Shown: positions 1 through 9,094, numbered from the stretch's first letter. The stretch is 64,000 nt of DNA from Mesorhizobium_K sp040049215 (GCF_040049215.1 NZ_JBDZDN010000001.1:868001-932000); one strand, 5' to 3'. Program-made: numbers and translations. The notes: a model not told the origin generated them from the sequence alone.

Positions 1-1
1 C

Positions 2-784
2 ACCATCGCGCATGGCGTCTCGACCATTGTCCAGAAACCCTTCGCGCCGACATGGGAGGACGCCACGGCCATCGTCGACGCGGCAAGAAAGGCCGGCGTC
101 TGGCTCGCCGTGCACGAGAATTTTCGCTTCCAGGCGCCGCTGCGCGCCGTGCGCAAGGTGATCGACTCCGGCGCCATCGGTCAGCCGAGTTGGGCGCGCA
201 TCACCTTTCGCACCGGCTTCGATGTCTACAAGACCCAGCCCTATTTCCTCGATGAGGAAAAGCTGGTCATCGCCGATGTCGGCGTTCATGTGCTCGACGT
301 CTCTCGCTTCCTGCTCGGCGATGTCTCGCGCATCTCCTGCGAGATCCAGCGCCGCAACCCCAGGGTCAAGGCCGAGGACGACACCGCGACCATGCTGCTG
401 CGCCACGAGAGCGGTGCCGTCAGCGTGGTCGAAGCCACCTACGAGGCGCGCCGCGCCGACGACTGGTTCCCGGAGACGCTGCTGGAGATCGAGGGTCCGC
501 GCGGCTCGATCATCGTCACGGCCGGCTGCAACATGAAGGTGACCAGCGACGGCAAGGCCACGACAAGCGACATCGGCGCGCCGCTGCTTTCCTGGACCTC
601 GCATCCCTGGCATGTCAGCCAGGAAGGCGCGATGGGCGCCTGCCGCCATTTCCTCGACTGCCTGCAGCGCGGCGTGCCGGCCGAGACGCGCGGCAAAGAC
701 AATCTGAGGACCTACGCACTGGTCGACGCCGCCTATCGCGCGGCGGCCGAACACCGCGCGGTCGCGCCAGTGAAATGGATCTGA
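2..784 (+). CDS. Gfo/Idh/MocA-family sugar dehydrogenase, 5' partial; possible D-apiose dehydrogenase
   Basis: The reading frame is open from the first bases of the window, so the Rossmann NAD(P)-binding domain and the start lie outside. About 260 residues remain. The first visible stretch contains VQKPF, matching the EKP motif at the end of the Rossmann domain, followed by ENFRFQ, a conserved turn at the start of the C-terminal alpha/beta domain, and a DVGVHVLDV active-site segment. Family members oxidise or isomerise sugars and cyclitols in the cytoplasm. It is followed 19 bp later by the ABM protein and then by an ApnL-like lactonase. ApsD, the D-apiose dehydrogenase, belongs to this family and makes D-apionolactone, the substrate of ApnL, so an ApsD role is a reasonable inference from context. 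Family membership is secure; the substrate is not. Confidence 0.8.
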   Translation, partial: TIAHGVSTIVQKPFAPTWEDATAIVDAARKAGVWLAVHENFRFQAPLRAVRKVIDSGAIGQPSWARITFRTGFDVYKTQPYFLDEEKLVIADVGVHVLDVSRFLLGDVSRISCEIQRRNPRVKAEDDTATMLLRHESGAVSVVEATYEARRADDWFPETLLEIEGPRGSIIVTAGCNMKVTSDGKATTSDIGAPLLSWTSHPWHVSQEGAMGACRHFLDCLQRGVPAETRGKDNLRTYALVDAAYRAAAEHRAVAPVKWI

Positions 785-803
785 TCGTGCTCGGAGGCGG
801 CCG

Positions 804-1163
804 GTGACGACAGTGGTTCAGTCCACGACCGAAGAGCGGCAGGCATCGCCTTCGGCGAACGCCTTTGCCATCACCGTCTCCTTCGAGCTGGAGGATGGCG
901 CGGCGGAAAAGTTCCAGCGCCTCGTCGCCGAGAATGCGCGCCAGTCGGTCGCGCTGGAGCCCGGCTGCCTGCGCTTCGACGTGCTTTTCCCGACCGGTGG
1001 CGCGGTGGGCCGCGAGGTTTTCCTCTACGAAATATACACCGACCAGGCCGCCTTCGACATCCATCTCGCCTCGGCGCATTTCAAGAGTTTCGACGAGGAG
1101 ACGCGGCCGCTCGTCCGCAAGAAGACGGTGAATACCTTCACCGTGGGCCAGAACGCGAAATGA
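804..1163 (+). CDS. ABM-domain protein (YgiN/LsrG-like putative monooxygenase)
   Basis: This 119-residue protein starts at a GTG and carries an antibiotic-biosynthesis-monooxygenase (ferredoxin-like alpha/beta) fold. About 20 low-complexity residues precede a domain with the hallmark stretches EPGCLRFDVLF and YEIYTDQAAFDIHLASAHFK, which line the cavity in YgiN and LsrG. Such proteins act on quinols, or isomerise or degrade small oxidised carbohydrates without a bound cofactor. The gene lies between a sugar dehydrogenase and a sugar-acid lactonase, and its stop overlaps the next start (ATGA at 1160-1163), so it is translationally coupled to the lactonase. A role on an oxidised branched-sugar intermediate is inference. 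The reaction itself cannot be read from the sequence. Confidence 0.8.
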   Translation: MTTVVQSTTEERQASPSANAFAITVSFELEDGAAEKFQRLVAENARQSVALEPGCLRFDVLFPTGGAVGREVFLYEIYTDQAAFDIHLASAHFKSFDEETRPLVRKKTVNTFTVGQNAK

Positions 1164-2998
1164 GCATCGGCCCGCTGGAACTGTTCGGCACGGACGAGCC
1201 GCCGCCCGAACGACGACGCCTTGCCGCCGGCCTGCTCTCGGCGGTGCTCGAAGACGGCAATCTGCGCGACATACGTTTTGCCGGCATCGAGATCGTCCGC
1301 GCCATCAACTACCTTGCCCGGGACGAGTCATGGGGCACGTTCAAGCCGACGCTCTCCAACTTGCGCGTCACGCAAGGCGAGACCAGCTTCGCCGTCGACT
1401 ATGACGGGTTGTGCGGCGAGCCTGGCGTGGGCTTTTCCTACACGATGCGCATACGCGGCGACGCGTCGGGAACGCTGACGATGGAAGCAGTGGGCGTCGC
1501 GCTCGCGGACTTTCCCACCAACCGCACCGGCTTCGTCATTCTTCACGCGACCGAAGCCGCCGGCGCGCGCATAAGCTTGCTTCACAGTGACGGCGCGCGC
1601 GAGGAAGCTGTCTTCCCGCTGCGGATCAGCGCCGACCAGCCCGCCTTCGACATAAAGGCGATCACCCACGAGGCCGCTCCGGGTCTCACCTGCACCGTCG
1701 AGATGGAAGGCGACGCCTTCGAGATGGAGGACCAGCGCAACTGGGCCGACGCTTCGTTCAAGACCTATGTGCGGCCTCTGTCGAAACCGCGCCCCTATGT
1801 CATCGCCAAGGGTTCTTCCGACCGCCAGCGCATCACCGTCAGCGTCGAGGGCAAGGCGCCGGCGCAGGGCACGGCTGCTTCCGGCTCCGCAAACCTCTCT
1901 TTCGGCGCACCGGTCGCGCGCATGCCTGATATCGCGCTGTTCTTCGACGAATCCGGCCTCGGCAGCCTGCCGCCAGATGGCGCGCCGCAGATCCTGATTG
2001 CGCGGCTCGACCCAGGCGATCCGGACAGCGTCGCCGGCCTTTCACGCATCGCCGCCTTCGCAAGGGACAGCCGCGCCTCCATCGCCGTCGAGCTCGTGCT
2101 TGGCGCCCGCAATCCCGATGCGGAGGCGGCCGAGGCGCTGAGGTCGATCAAGTCCGCGGGCCTGTCGCCGGCCGCCCTACTCGTCTCGCCGCGCCGCGAG
2201 TTCACGTCGCGGCCAAGCAACGCCCTGCCCGACGGCGAGGGTCCGATCGACGAACTGGTTGCCGCGCTGAGACGCGCAGGCTTCGCTAGGCCGATCGGCG
2301 CCGGCACGCCGTCCTATTTCACCGAATTCAACCGCAACCCGCCCGGAACGGCCGGCGACTTCGTCTTCTTCAGCATCGCCGCGACGGTTCATGCCGCCGA
2401 CGACATTTCAGTCGCCGAGACGCTGTCGGTCTATCCGACGCTGGTCGAAAGCGCCCGCGCGCTTTGTCCCGGAAAACCCGTCTGGCTCGGCCCCTGTACC
2501 ATCGGCGTCAGACACAACCCGTACGGCTCCGCCACGCAGCCCAACCCGTCCAACCGCCGCGTGCCTTCCGCAACCATCGACCCGCGCCAATCCGCTCTGT
2601 TCGCAGCAGCCTACGCCGTCGCGGCGGCTGCTCAGGTCGCATCGTCAGGCGTCGAAACGCTGATCCTCGCAGCGCCCTCGGGCCCGTTCGGCATCTTCAA
2701 CGCCGACGGCTCGTCCCGCCCCATCAAGGCCGTCGTCACGGAACTCGCCTCCGCCTCCGGCTTGGAGGGCCATGCCCTCCACACCGGCATCCCCGGCGTC
2801 TACGGCATTGCCTATGGCTCCGGCCGGAACCGCAAAGCGCTGGTCGCCAACCTGTCGCCCGAGCCCGTCTCGCTTACCTTCCCGGCCGGGCTTACAAGCG
2901 CCTCCTTGCTCCAGCCCGAAGCTGCGTGGTCGGCGGCAGCGCAACAGGGCGATCGCCTTGATCTTCCCCCCTACCGGACCGCGCTTCTCCCGGCCTGA
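1160..2998 (+). CDS. apnL: D-apionate lactonase-like protein (ApnL family)
   Basis: The 612-residue product has the length and signature segments of the ApnL family: an N-terminal ELFGTDEPPP-type start, EDGNLRDIRFAGIEIVRAI near residues 30-50, a WGTFKP segment, and EMEDQRNWADASFKTYVRP near residues 190-210. ApnL opens D-apionolactone to D-apionate in the oxidative breakdown of D-apiose, a branched pentose of plant cell-wall pectin (rhamnogalacturonan II and apiogalacturonan). No signal peptide is seen, so a cytoplasmic enzyme is expected. It overlaps the ABM gene by 4 bp and lies in one operon with the Gfo/Idh/MocA dehydrogenase. The rest of the apionate pathway must lie upstream of the window or elsewhere. 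I recognise the family from recalled motifs, not from an alignment. Confidence 0.7.
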   Translation: MSIGPLELFGTDEPPPERRRLAAGLLSAVLEDGNLRDIRFAGIEIVRAINYLARDESWGTFKPTLSNLRVTQGETSFAVDYDGLCGEPGVGFSYTMRIRGDASGTLTMEAVGVALADFPTNRTGFVILHATEAAGARISLLHSDGAREEAVFPLRISADQPAFDIKAITHEAAPGLTCTVEMEGDAFEMEDQRNWADASFKTYVRPLSKPRPYVIAKGSSDRQRITVSVEGKAPAQGTAASGSANLSFGAPVARMPDIALFFDESGLGSLPPDGAPQILIARLDPGDPDSVAGLSRIAAFARDSRASIAVELVLGARNPDAEAAEALRSIKSAGLSPAALLVSPRREFTSRPSNALPDGEGPIDELVAALRRAGFARPIGAGTPSYFTEFNRNPPGTAGDFVFFSIAATVHAADDISVAETLSVYPTLVESARALCPGKPVWLGPCTIGVRHNPYGSATQPNPSNRRVPSATIDPRQSALFAAAYAVAAAAQVASSGVETLILAAPSGPFGIFNADGSSRPIKAVVTELASASGLEGHALHTGIPGVYGIAYGSGRNRKALVANLSPEPVSLTFPAGLTSASLLQPEAAWSAAAQQGDRLDLPPYRTALLPA

Positions 2999-3121
2999 CG
3001 AAGCGTCGACCTCTTCCGCCGATCGGGTCACCAACTCCGTATTGCAATTCGCCGGGAAAATTCCGAATGTGCCGGAAGTCGCGAATTATTTAGACGACGA
3101 ACAAAGGGAGGAATTCAAGGC

Positions 3122-4147
3122 ATGAAAACGATCTATCTTCGTTCGGCCGCCGTAGCAGCCTTTCTGACGGCAGGCGCCGTATCGGCAAGCGCGCAAAGCC
3201 TCACCCTCTACTGCTCTGCCGATGAGGCCTGGTGCCAGCAGATCAAGACCGGCTTCGAGGAGAAGACCGGCATCACCGTCGACATGACGCGCAAGAGTTC
3301 GGGCGAGACCTACGCCCAGGTGCGCGCCGAGGCGTCCAATCCCAAGGGCGACGTCTGGTGGGGCGGCACGGGCGACCCGCATCTCCAGGCCGCGGAGGAA
3401 GATCTGACCGAGGCCTACGAATCGCCGATGCGTGCCGAGCTCCACGACTGGGCGATCGGCCAGGCCGAAGCGGCTGATAACAAGACGATCGGCGTCTATT
3501 CCGGCGCGCTCGGCTTCGGCTACAACAAGGACCTGCTGGCCAAGAACGGTCTGCCCGAGCCGAAATGCTGGGCCGACCTGATCAAGCCGGAGTTCAAGGG
3601 CCATGTCCAGATCGCCAATCCGAACTCGTCGGGCACCGCCTACACGATGCTCGCCACGATGGTTCAGCTGATGGGCGAGGAGGCCGGCTTCGAATACATG
3701 AAGTCGCTTCACAAGAATGTGAACCAGTACACCAAGTCGGGCTCGGCCCCGATCAAGGCCGCCGGTCTCGGCGAGACGACAGTCGGCATCGTCTTCATGC
3801 ACGATGCGGTGGCGCAGACCGCCGCCGGCTTCCCGATCGTCACCGTCGCCCCCTGCGAGGGCACCGGTTACGAGATCGGCTCGATGTCGCTGATCAAGGG
3901 CGCGCGCAATCCGGACCAGGCCAAGCAGTTCTACGACTGGGCGCTCAGCGCCGAGATGCAGGACAAGGCCAAGGACGTGAAGTCGTACCAGATTCCGTCG
4001 AACAAGAACGCCACGCCTTCGCCGCTCTCGCCTGACCTGTCGACGATCAAGCTGATCGACTACGACTTCAAGAAGTACGGCTCAAGTGACGAGCGCAAGC
4101 GCCTGCTCCAGAAGTGGGACACCGAGGTCTCGACGCTGCCGCAGTAG
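3122..4147 (+). CDS. ABC transporter substrate-binding protein, AfuA/FbpA-like
   Basis: A 341-residue periplasmic binding protein (type 2 fold, extracellular family 1) starts with a signal peptide ending SASAQ at about residue 25. GGGAGGAA about 10 bp upstream is a strong ribosome site. The mature protein begins LTLYCSADE, as in iron(III)- and sugar-phosphate-binding AfuA/FbpA proteins, and contains GALGFGYNKDLL. The paired tyrosines that coordinate ferric iron in FbpA are not visible in the matching region (around SAPIKAAGLGETTVGIVF), so iron is doubtful. Some AfuA relatives bind hexose phosphates instead. It heads a three-gene importer with a fused permease and an ATPase. About 120 bp separate it from apnL, so it may have its own promoter. 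Confidence 0.85.
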   Translation: MKTIYLRSAAVAAFLTAGAVSASAQSLTLYCSADEAWCQQIKTGFEEKTGITVDMTRKSSGETYAQVRAEASNPKGDVWWGGTGDPHLQAAEEDLTEAYESPMRAELHDWAIGQAEAADNKTIGVYSGALGFGYNKDLLAKNGLPEPKCWADLIKPEFKGHVQIANPNSSGTAYTMLATMVQLMGEEAGFEYMKSLHKNVNQYTKSGSAPIKAAGLGETTVGIVFMHDAVAQTAAGFPIVTVAPCEGTGYEIGSMSLIKGARNPDQAKQFYDWALSAEMQDKAKDVKSYQIPSNKNATPSPLSPDLSTIKLIDYDFKKYGSSDERKRLLQKWDTEVSTLPQ

Positions 4148-4156
4148 CCCGGCGCC

Positions 4157-6430
4157 TTGCGCGCTAAGCGAACCGCCCCTGCCCTTCACCCGACCGTCGT
4201 CCTGTGGACGGCGGTCGGTCTTGCCGGCTACTGCCTGCTGCCCTGGTATGGGCTGAACAGAAACTTCTTCACCTTCTCCTGGCTGTTCGACGGCTGGCCG
4301 CTTTCGGGCAACGTCGCTCCCGCGCTCTTTCTGGTGCTGCAGGGGGAAAAGCTCTGGCTGGCGCCGCTCGGCGCTCTCCTGCTCGCGCCTCTTCTCCTGT
4401 GGCGGCGCAAGAAGCAGGAGCCTTTCTTCGGCGCCCTGCTGATCGCGGTCGGCGCCGCCGGCCTTGCGTGGTTCCTGCTGCAGGGCTTCGGCATCGGGCT
4501 GCGCGGCTTCCAGTGGCAATGGCTGACGGCCATGTTCGGCGAACTCGGCGATCGCCAGTTCGGCATGGGCTGGGGCGCGGTGCTGGTGGGCGGCGCCTTC
4601 CTCTTCCTCCTGACGCTTGGATTCGCCGCGCGCGGCGCGGTCGGCGGCGACGAGTTCGTCGTCGGCTCGATCGGCTTCGTCGTCGCCGTCGTCGCGCTCT
4701 TCATCTTCATGCCGATCCTGCAGATGTTCTCCAGCGCGCTGGTCACCCAGGACGGCGACTATTCGTTGAGCATTTTCCTGCAAAAACTGTTCAGCGACCG
4801 GCTCTGGGGCCTTGCCTGCCTGTCGGGCGGGCAGCGCTGCGGCGTCGCCTGGAACTCGCTGTTCCTCGCCGTGCTCGTCGGCATCGTCACCACCGGCCTC
4901 GGCCTCGTCTTCGCGCTGATGGTCACGCGCACCGGCTTTCGCTACGCCGCCCTGCTGCGCGCGCTCACCGTGCTGCCGATCATCACGCCGCCCTTCGTCA
5001 TCGGGCTCGCCATCATCCTGCTCTTCGGCCTCTCGGGCATCGTCACGCAGGGCTTCTCGGAACTGTTCGGCGTGCAGCCGACGCGCTGGGTCTACGGACT
5101 GCCGGGCCTCGTCATCGCGCAGGTGCTGGCCTTCACGCCGATCGCCTTCCTCGTCATGATCGGCGTCGTCGAGGGCGTCAGCCCGTCGATGGAGGAAGCC
5201 GCGCAGACGCTGCGCGCCAACCGCTGGCAGACCTTCGTCACCGTGTCGCTGCCGCTGATGCGGCCGGGGCTCGCCAACGCCTTCCTGCTCGGCTTCATCG
5301 AGAGCATGGCCGACTTCGGCAATCCGCTCGTGCTCGGCGGTAATTTCGACGTGCTGTCGACCGAGATCTTCTTCGCCATCGTCGGCGCGCAATACGACCA
5401 GGCGCAGGCGGCCATCCTGGCGCTGGTGCTTCTGTTCTTCACGCTCGGCGCCTTCTACGCGCAGCGCTTCTGGCTCGGCAAGAAGTCCTACACCACCGTG
5501 TCGGGCAAGGGCGACGCGGGCGTCCACCCGCAACTGCCCGCGACCTTCCGCAAGGTCGTCTACGCGGTGGCAGGCTTGTGGACGCTGTTCACGCTCTTCA
5601 TCTACGTGACCATCTTCTACGGCAGCTTCGTCAAGCTCTGGGGCGTCGACTTCTCGCTCACCTTCGACCACTACGTGAAATCCTTTGCCATCGGCTGGAA
5701 CGAGTTCGGCATCCACTGGCGGGGCGCTGCCTGGAGCTCGTTCTGGACGACGATGCAGATCGCGCTGATCTCGGCGCCGCTGACGGCCGGGATCGGCCTC
5801 ATCACCGCCTACCTTTTGGTGCGGCAGAACTTCGCCGCCAAGGACGCCTTCGAGTTCGGCACCATGCTGTCCTTCGCCATCCCCGGCACGGTGATCGGCG
5901 TCTCCTACGTCATCGCCTTCAACGTGCCGCCGATCGAACTCACCGGCACCGGCATCATCCTCGTGCTCTCCTTCATCTTCCGCAACATGCCGGTCGGCGT
6001 GCGCGCCGGCGTCGCCTCGATGTCGCAGATCGACCGCAGCCTCGACGAGAGCTCGCTGACCCTCGGCGCCAACTCCTGGCAGACCTTCCGCAAGGTGGTG
6101 CTGCCGCTCTTGCGGCCCGCGATCCTCGCCGCACTCGTCTATTCCTTCGTGCGCGCCATGACGGCGATCAGCGCCGTCATCTTCCTGGTCAGCGCGCAAT
6201 ACGACATGTCGACCAGCTACATCGTCGGCCGCGTCGAGAACAACGAGTACGGCATCGCCATCGCCTATTCGGCGGTGCTGATCGCCGTCATGCTCTTAGT
6301 CATCGGCCTGATGCAGCTCGCCGTCGGCAGCCGCAACATCGGCCGTCGCGGCAGCGGCGACCTGTCGCAATCGCGCACCAATGTGAGCCTGCCCCAGGGC
6401 GGCGCGCCCGTGATTTCCGGAGGAGGATGA
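4157..6430 (+). CDS. ABC transporter permease, fused two-domain FbpB/AfuB-like
   Basis: The 757-residue membrane protein carries two binding-protein-dependent permease domains. An extra group of hydrophobic helices at the N-terminus (residues 1-190) precedes the first permease domain (about 230-440), and the second occupies about 530-730. Each permease half has an EAA-like loop: EEAAQTLRANRWQTF and DESSLTLGANSWQTF, the contact points for the ATPase. The start is TTG, 9 bp after the binding-protein stop; no better start is in frame nearby. Fused permeases are usual for iron(III)/AfuB-type importers. The gene ends within the start region of the ATPase gene, so the three genes form one operon. 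Confidence 0.88.
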   Translation: MRAKRTAPALHPTVVLWTAVGLAGYCLLPWYGLNRNFFTFSWLFDGWPLSGNVAPALFLVLQGEKLWLAPLGALLLAPLLLWRRKKQEPFFGALLIAVGAAGLAWFLLQGFGIGLRGFQWQWLTAMFGELGDRQFGMGWGAVLVGGAFLFLLTLGFAARGAVGGDEFVVGSIGFVVAVVALFIFMPILQMFSSALVTQDGDYSLSIFLQKLFSDRLWGLACLSGGQRCGVAWNSLFLAVLVGIVTTGLGLVFALMVTRTGFRYAALLRALTVLPIITPPFVIGLAIILLFGLSGIVTQGFSELFGVQPTRWVYGLPGLVIAQVLAFTPIAFLVMIGVVEGVSPSMEEAAQTLRANRWQTFVTVSLPLMRPGLANAFLLGFIESMADFGNPLVLGGNFDVLSTEIFFAIVGAQYDQAQAAILALVLLFFTLGAFYAQRFWLGKKSYTTVSGKGDAGVHPQLPATFRKVVYAVAGLWTLFTLFIYVTIFYGSFVKLWGVDFSLTFDHYVKSFAIGWNEFGIHWRGAAWSSFWTTMQIALISAPLTAGIGLITAYLLVRQNFAAKDAFEFGTMLSFAIPGTVIGVSYVIAFNVPPIELTGTGIILVLSFIFRNMPVGVRAGVASMSQIDRSLDESSLTLGANSWQTFRKVVLPLLRPAILAALVYSFVRAMTAISAVIFLVSAQYDMSTSYIVGRVENNEYGIAIAYSAVLIAVMLLVIGLMQLAVGSRNIGRRGSGDLSQSRTNVSLPQGGAPVISGGG

Positions 6431-7527
6431 TGGCCGAGATCAAGAGCAACGCCGCTTCGGTCGAGTTCCGGAACGTCACCAAGATCTACGGCAAGAGCAA
6501 GACGCCGGCCGTCAACGACATCTCGCTCAACATCGAGGCCGGCAGGCTGGTCACGCTGCTTGGACCCTCCGGCTGCGGCAAGACCACGACGCTGCGCATG
6601 ATCGCGGGCCTGGAGATGGTGACATCAGGCCAGGTGCTGATCGGCGGCGCCGACGTCACCAGGCTGCCTGCAACCGACCGCGACGTGTCGATGGTGTTCC
6701 AGTCCTACGCGCTGTTCCCGCATATGACGGTGCGCGAAAACGTCGAATACGGCCTGCGCTTTTCGGGCTTCGCCAAGAAGGAAGTCGCCGGCCGCGCCCA
6801 GGCCGGGCTCGATCTCGTCGGCCTCTCCGGCTACGGCGAGCGCCTGCCCAGCCAGCTTTCCGGCGGCCAGCAGCAGCGCGTGGCGGTCGCCCGCGCGCTG
6901 GTGCTCGAACCGCAGGTGCTGCTCTTCGACGAGCCGCTCTCCAATCTCGACGCCAAGCTGCGCCGCCATGTCCGCGAGGAGATCCGCGAGATCCAGCAGA
7001 AGCTCGGCCTGACCGTCGTCTACGTCACGCACGACCAGGAGGAGGCGCTCGCCGTCTCGGACCGCATCATCGTCATGAACAACGCCGTCGTCGCGCAGGA
7101 CGGCACGCCGCGCGATCTCTACGAAGCGCCGGCCAACGCCTTCGTCGCCGACTTCATCGGCGAGGCCAATATCTTCGATTGCGAGATCGCCAGCGTGGCG
7201 GACGGCGTCGCTTCCGTCAGGCTGGGCGGCCTGACGCTTGCCCTGCCGGCGCGCGGCTTCAAGCCCGGCCCGGCCAGACTCGCCGCGCGGCCGAGCCGGC
7301 TGGTTCTCCACCCGGCCGGCACGCCCGGCACGCTTGCCGCCACGATCGCCAAGGCGACCTATGTCGGCAGCCACCTCGAATTCGTGGTCTCCACCGCGCT
7401 CGGCGAGGCGTTTGTCGTATCCCCCGACGTAGACGCGTCCTTCGCGACCGGCCAGGCCGCCGGGCTCGGTTTTCCGGCGAAAGGCCCGGTTCTGATCGCA
7501 TCCGAGGTCGCCGGCCCCAAAATGTGA
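6430..7527 (+). CDS. ABC transporter ATP-binding protein, FbpC/PotA-like
   Basis: This 365-residue cytoplasmic ATPase powers the importer encoded just upstream. It has Walker A GPSGCGKTT at residues 45-53, the signature LSGGQQQR, Walker B LLFDEPLSNLD, the switch histidine in VTHDQEEA and a C-terminal TOBE-type regulatory region. The frame extends further upstream inside the permease gene, but GGAGG at 6419-6423 places the start at ATG 6430 (an ATG at 6427 is the alternative), overlapping the permease stop. The putative ligand follows the binding protein and is therefore uncertain: sugar phosphate, iron or polyamine. A 10-bp inverted repeat follows the stop. Confidence 0.9.
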   Translation: MAEIKSNAASVEFRNVTKIYGKSKTPAVNDISLNIEAGRLVTLLGPSGCGKTTTLRMIAGLEMVTSGQVLIGGADVTRLPATDRDVSMVFQSYALFPHMTVRENVEYGLRFSGFAKKEVAGRAQAGLDLVGLSGYGERLPSQLSGGQQQRVAVARALVLEPQVLLFDEPLSNLDAKLRRHVREEIREIQQKLGLTVVYVTHDQEEALAVSDRIIVMNNAVVAQDGTPRDLYEAPANAFVADFIGEANIFDCEIASVADGVASVRLGGLTLALPARGFKPGPARLAARPSRLVLHPAGTPGTLAATIAKATYVGSHLEFVVSTALGEAFVVSPDVDASFATGQAAGLGFPAKGPVLIASEVAGPKM

Positions 7528-7545
7528 CCCCGTTTTGTGACCCAG

Positions 7546-7580
7546 GCTGTCAGGCGTGGCGACGAGCGCGGCCTGACAGC
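7546..7580. terminator. Inverted repeat between converging genes, possible bidirectional terminator
   Basis: GCTGTCAGGC at 7546-7555 is matched perfectly by GCCTGACAGC at 7571-7580, with a 15-base loop. It lies between the ends of the ABC ATPase gene (7527) and the DUF1254 gene (7597). There is no clear T run, so intrinsic termination is only likely, not shown. Confidence 0.45.
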
Positions 7581-7596
7581 GCGTTGCAGCGGATGA

Positions 7597-9039
7597 TCAG
7601 CCGACCTTCTTCACGGGCGGTATCGTCCACGAACCGTCGATGATCGACGGATTGCTTTCGTTCGGCCAGTAGAGGCGCATCATCAGGATGAACTTTCCCT
7701 TCGGGGCGGGCAGCCAGTTGGACTCCTTGTCGGCGCCGGGGGATTCGTTCTGGATCAAAAGGTCGATCGAACCGTCGGCGTTGGCCTTGAGCGGCTGGCG
7801 GGCGCTGATCGAATAGCGGTTCAGCGGGTTGTCGACGAAGAAATAGTTCTCGTCATACATGGTGAGCGACCAGAAGCCGGAAACCGGCGGCGTCAGGCCC
7901 TTCTTGAAGGTCAGGACGTATTTTTCCGAACCGTTGTAGGCTCTCTTGATCAGACCGCTATCCGCCTTCATGGACGTCGGATAGATCGCGTCCTGGGGCC
8001 GGTTGGCGCCAAGGCCGATCGCCGTCACCAGCGCCCGCTGGATATAGTTGACGCCATAGATCCCGGTCTTGGTCGTGAAGCCCCATCCGTTGATGTCCTG
8101 GACATCTCCGTCGCTGAACTTGAAATGCAGCATGATGCGGGCGAAGGCGATTTGCGGGACACGCTTGGCAAAGGCGGGATCGAACTTGCTCTTGTCGAAG
8201 TCCTGTCCGGGCACGATGCCTATCTGGGCAAGCTTCTCGACCATCGGCGCATCGGCCTCGGTCGGGGGGTTGGTTTTCAGGAGTTCGGCCAGCAGCGTGA
8301 AATACTCGACCGCGTCCATGTTGTTGACCTGGTCGCGTACCGCCGTCTTCATGTCGATCGAGGGGTCCACCTTGCCGGGGGGCGGGGTCCAGTCCTTGCC
8401 GTAGGCGCTCAACGGATAGAGCTTCACCTCATCCTGGATCTTGTGAACCGCAGCGTAGTCCTCCGGCGTGCCGGTGCAATAGATGCGCCCGAGCAGCCAG
8501 ACGATGCTGGTCGGCGACTTGTACTGCCTGACGCCTTCCGGCAGCGTACCCTCCCAGCCGGGGCCGGTGATGGCGAAGGTCTGTGCGCCGGTGCCGGTGG
8601 TGCGTTTTCCCGGAACGTCGAAGACCGTCGTCCAGCCGTCGAGCATCGGGAACAGGGCATAGCGGTCATGCAGATCCGGCAGGCTGACGATCCAGGGCTC
8701 CTTGCCCACGTCGAGGAAGGCGGTTGTGTAAAGCGTGTCCGCGTTGGGCGCCGTCACGTCGCGGAATGCCGCATTCGGATATTCGCGCAGCTTGATGAGG
8801 TGGCCCATCGGACCTTTGGTGCCCTCGGGCTCTACGACATTGGTGACGACGCGACGTGTCATCTCCATGGTGACCAGAGGATAGCCGTAGGTGTAGGCCT
8901 CGACCGCCAGGCCGAATTCGTCGGAACCCTCCATCAGGTCCGAGACCAGGCCTTCCGCAAGTGCGCTGGGCGACCCGAGCGAGGTCGCGGCCAGCAAGCC
9001 GGCGCCTCCAAGGGCCACCGTGCGACGTGAAATTTTCAT
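7597..9039 (-). CDS. DUF1254/DUF1214 protein, Tat-exported
   Basis: The 480-residue product begins with a twin-arginine signal (SRRTVALGG, hydrophobic core, SALAEG cleavage region near residue 29), so it should fold in the cytoplasm and be exported to the periplasm. The body carries a DUF1254 half (about 60-190: EAYTYGYPLV, NADTLYTTAFLD) and a DUF1214 half (about 340-460: GFWSLTMYDENYFFVDNPLNRYSI, LPAPKGKFILMMRLYWP). This two-domain family is common in proteobacteria and has no settled biochemical role. The gene is divergent from an AraC-type regulator, with 133 bp between them, which is the usual layout of a regulator and its target. Confidence 0.88.
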   Translation of the reverse strand: MKISRRTVALGGAGLLAATSLGSPSALAEGLVSDLMEGSDEFGLAVEAYTYGYPLVTMEMTRRVVTNVVEPEGTKGPMGHLIKLREYPNAAFRDVTAPNADTLYTTAFLDVGKEPWIVSLPDLHDRYALFPMLDGWTTVFDVPGKRTTGTGAQTFAITGPGWEGTLPEGVRQYKSPTSIVWLLGRIYCTGTPEDYAAVHKIQDEVKLYPLSAYGKDWTPPPGKVDPSIDMKTAVRDQVNNMDAVEYFTLLAELLKTNPPTEADAPMVEKLAQIGIVPGQDFDKSKFDPAFAKRVPQIAFARIMLHFKFSDGDVQDINGWGFTTKTGIYGVNYIQRALVTAIGLGANRPQDAIYPTSMKADSGLIKRAYNGSEKYVLTFKKGLTPPVSGFWSLTMYDENYFFVDNPLNRYSISARQPLKANADGSIDLLIQNESPGADKESNWLPAPKGKFILMMRLYWPNESNPSIIDGSWTIPPVKKVG

Positions 9040-9068
9040 GCTTCCCTCCTTGGTTGTTCACGGAAAAA

Positions 9069-9094
9069 CGCTTGGCTGCGCAAAGGTCCAAGCG
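9069..9094. promoter_or_regulatory. Inverted repeat in the DUF1254/araC intergenic region
   Basis: CGCTTGG at 9069-9075 pairs perfectly with CCAAGCG at 9088-9094 around a 12-base spacer, midway between the two divergent starts. It is a candidate operator for the neighbouring AraC-type regulator. AraC proteins often prefer direct repeats, so the assignment is weak. Confidence 0.35.

Noticed and set aside
3122..4147. Naming the importer as an iron(III) system (fbpABC)
   Set aside because: The iron-coordinating tyrosine pair is not visible and no Fur/Irr-type site was recognised, so no gene symbols were given.
4082..6199. 705-codon minus-strand frame opposite the fused permease
   Set aside because: Composition is extreme (Glu, Asp, Arg, His), as expected from the complement of a GC-rich membrane-protein gene. 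The plus strand has clear permease motifs.
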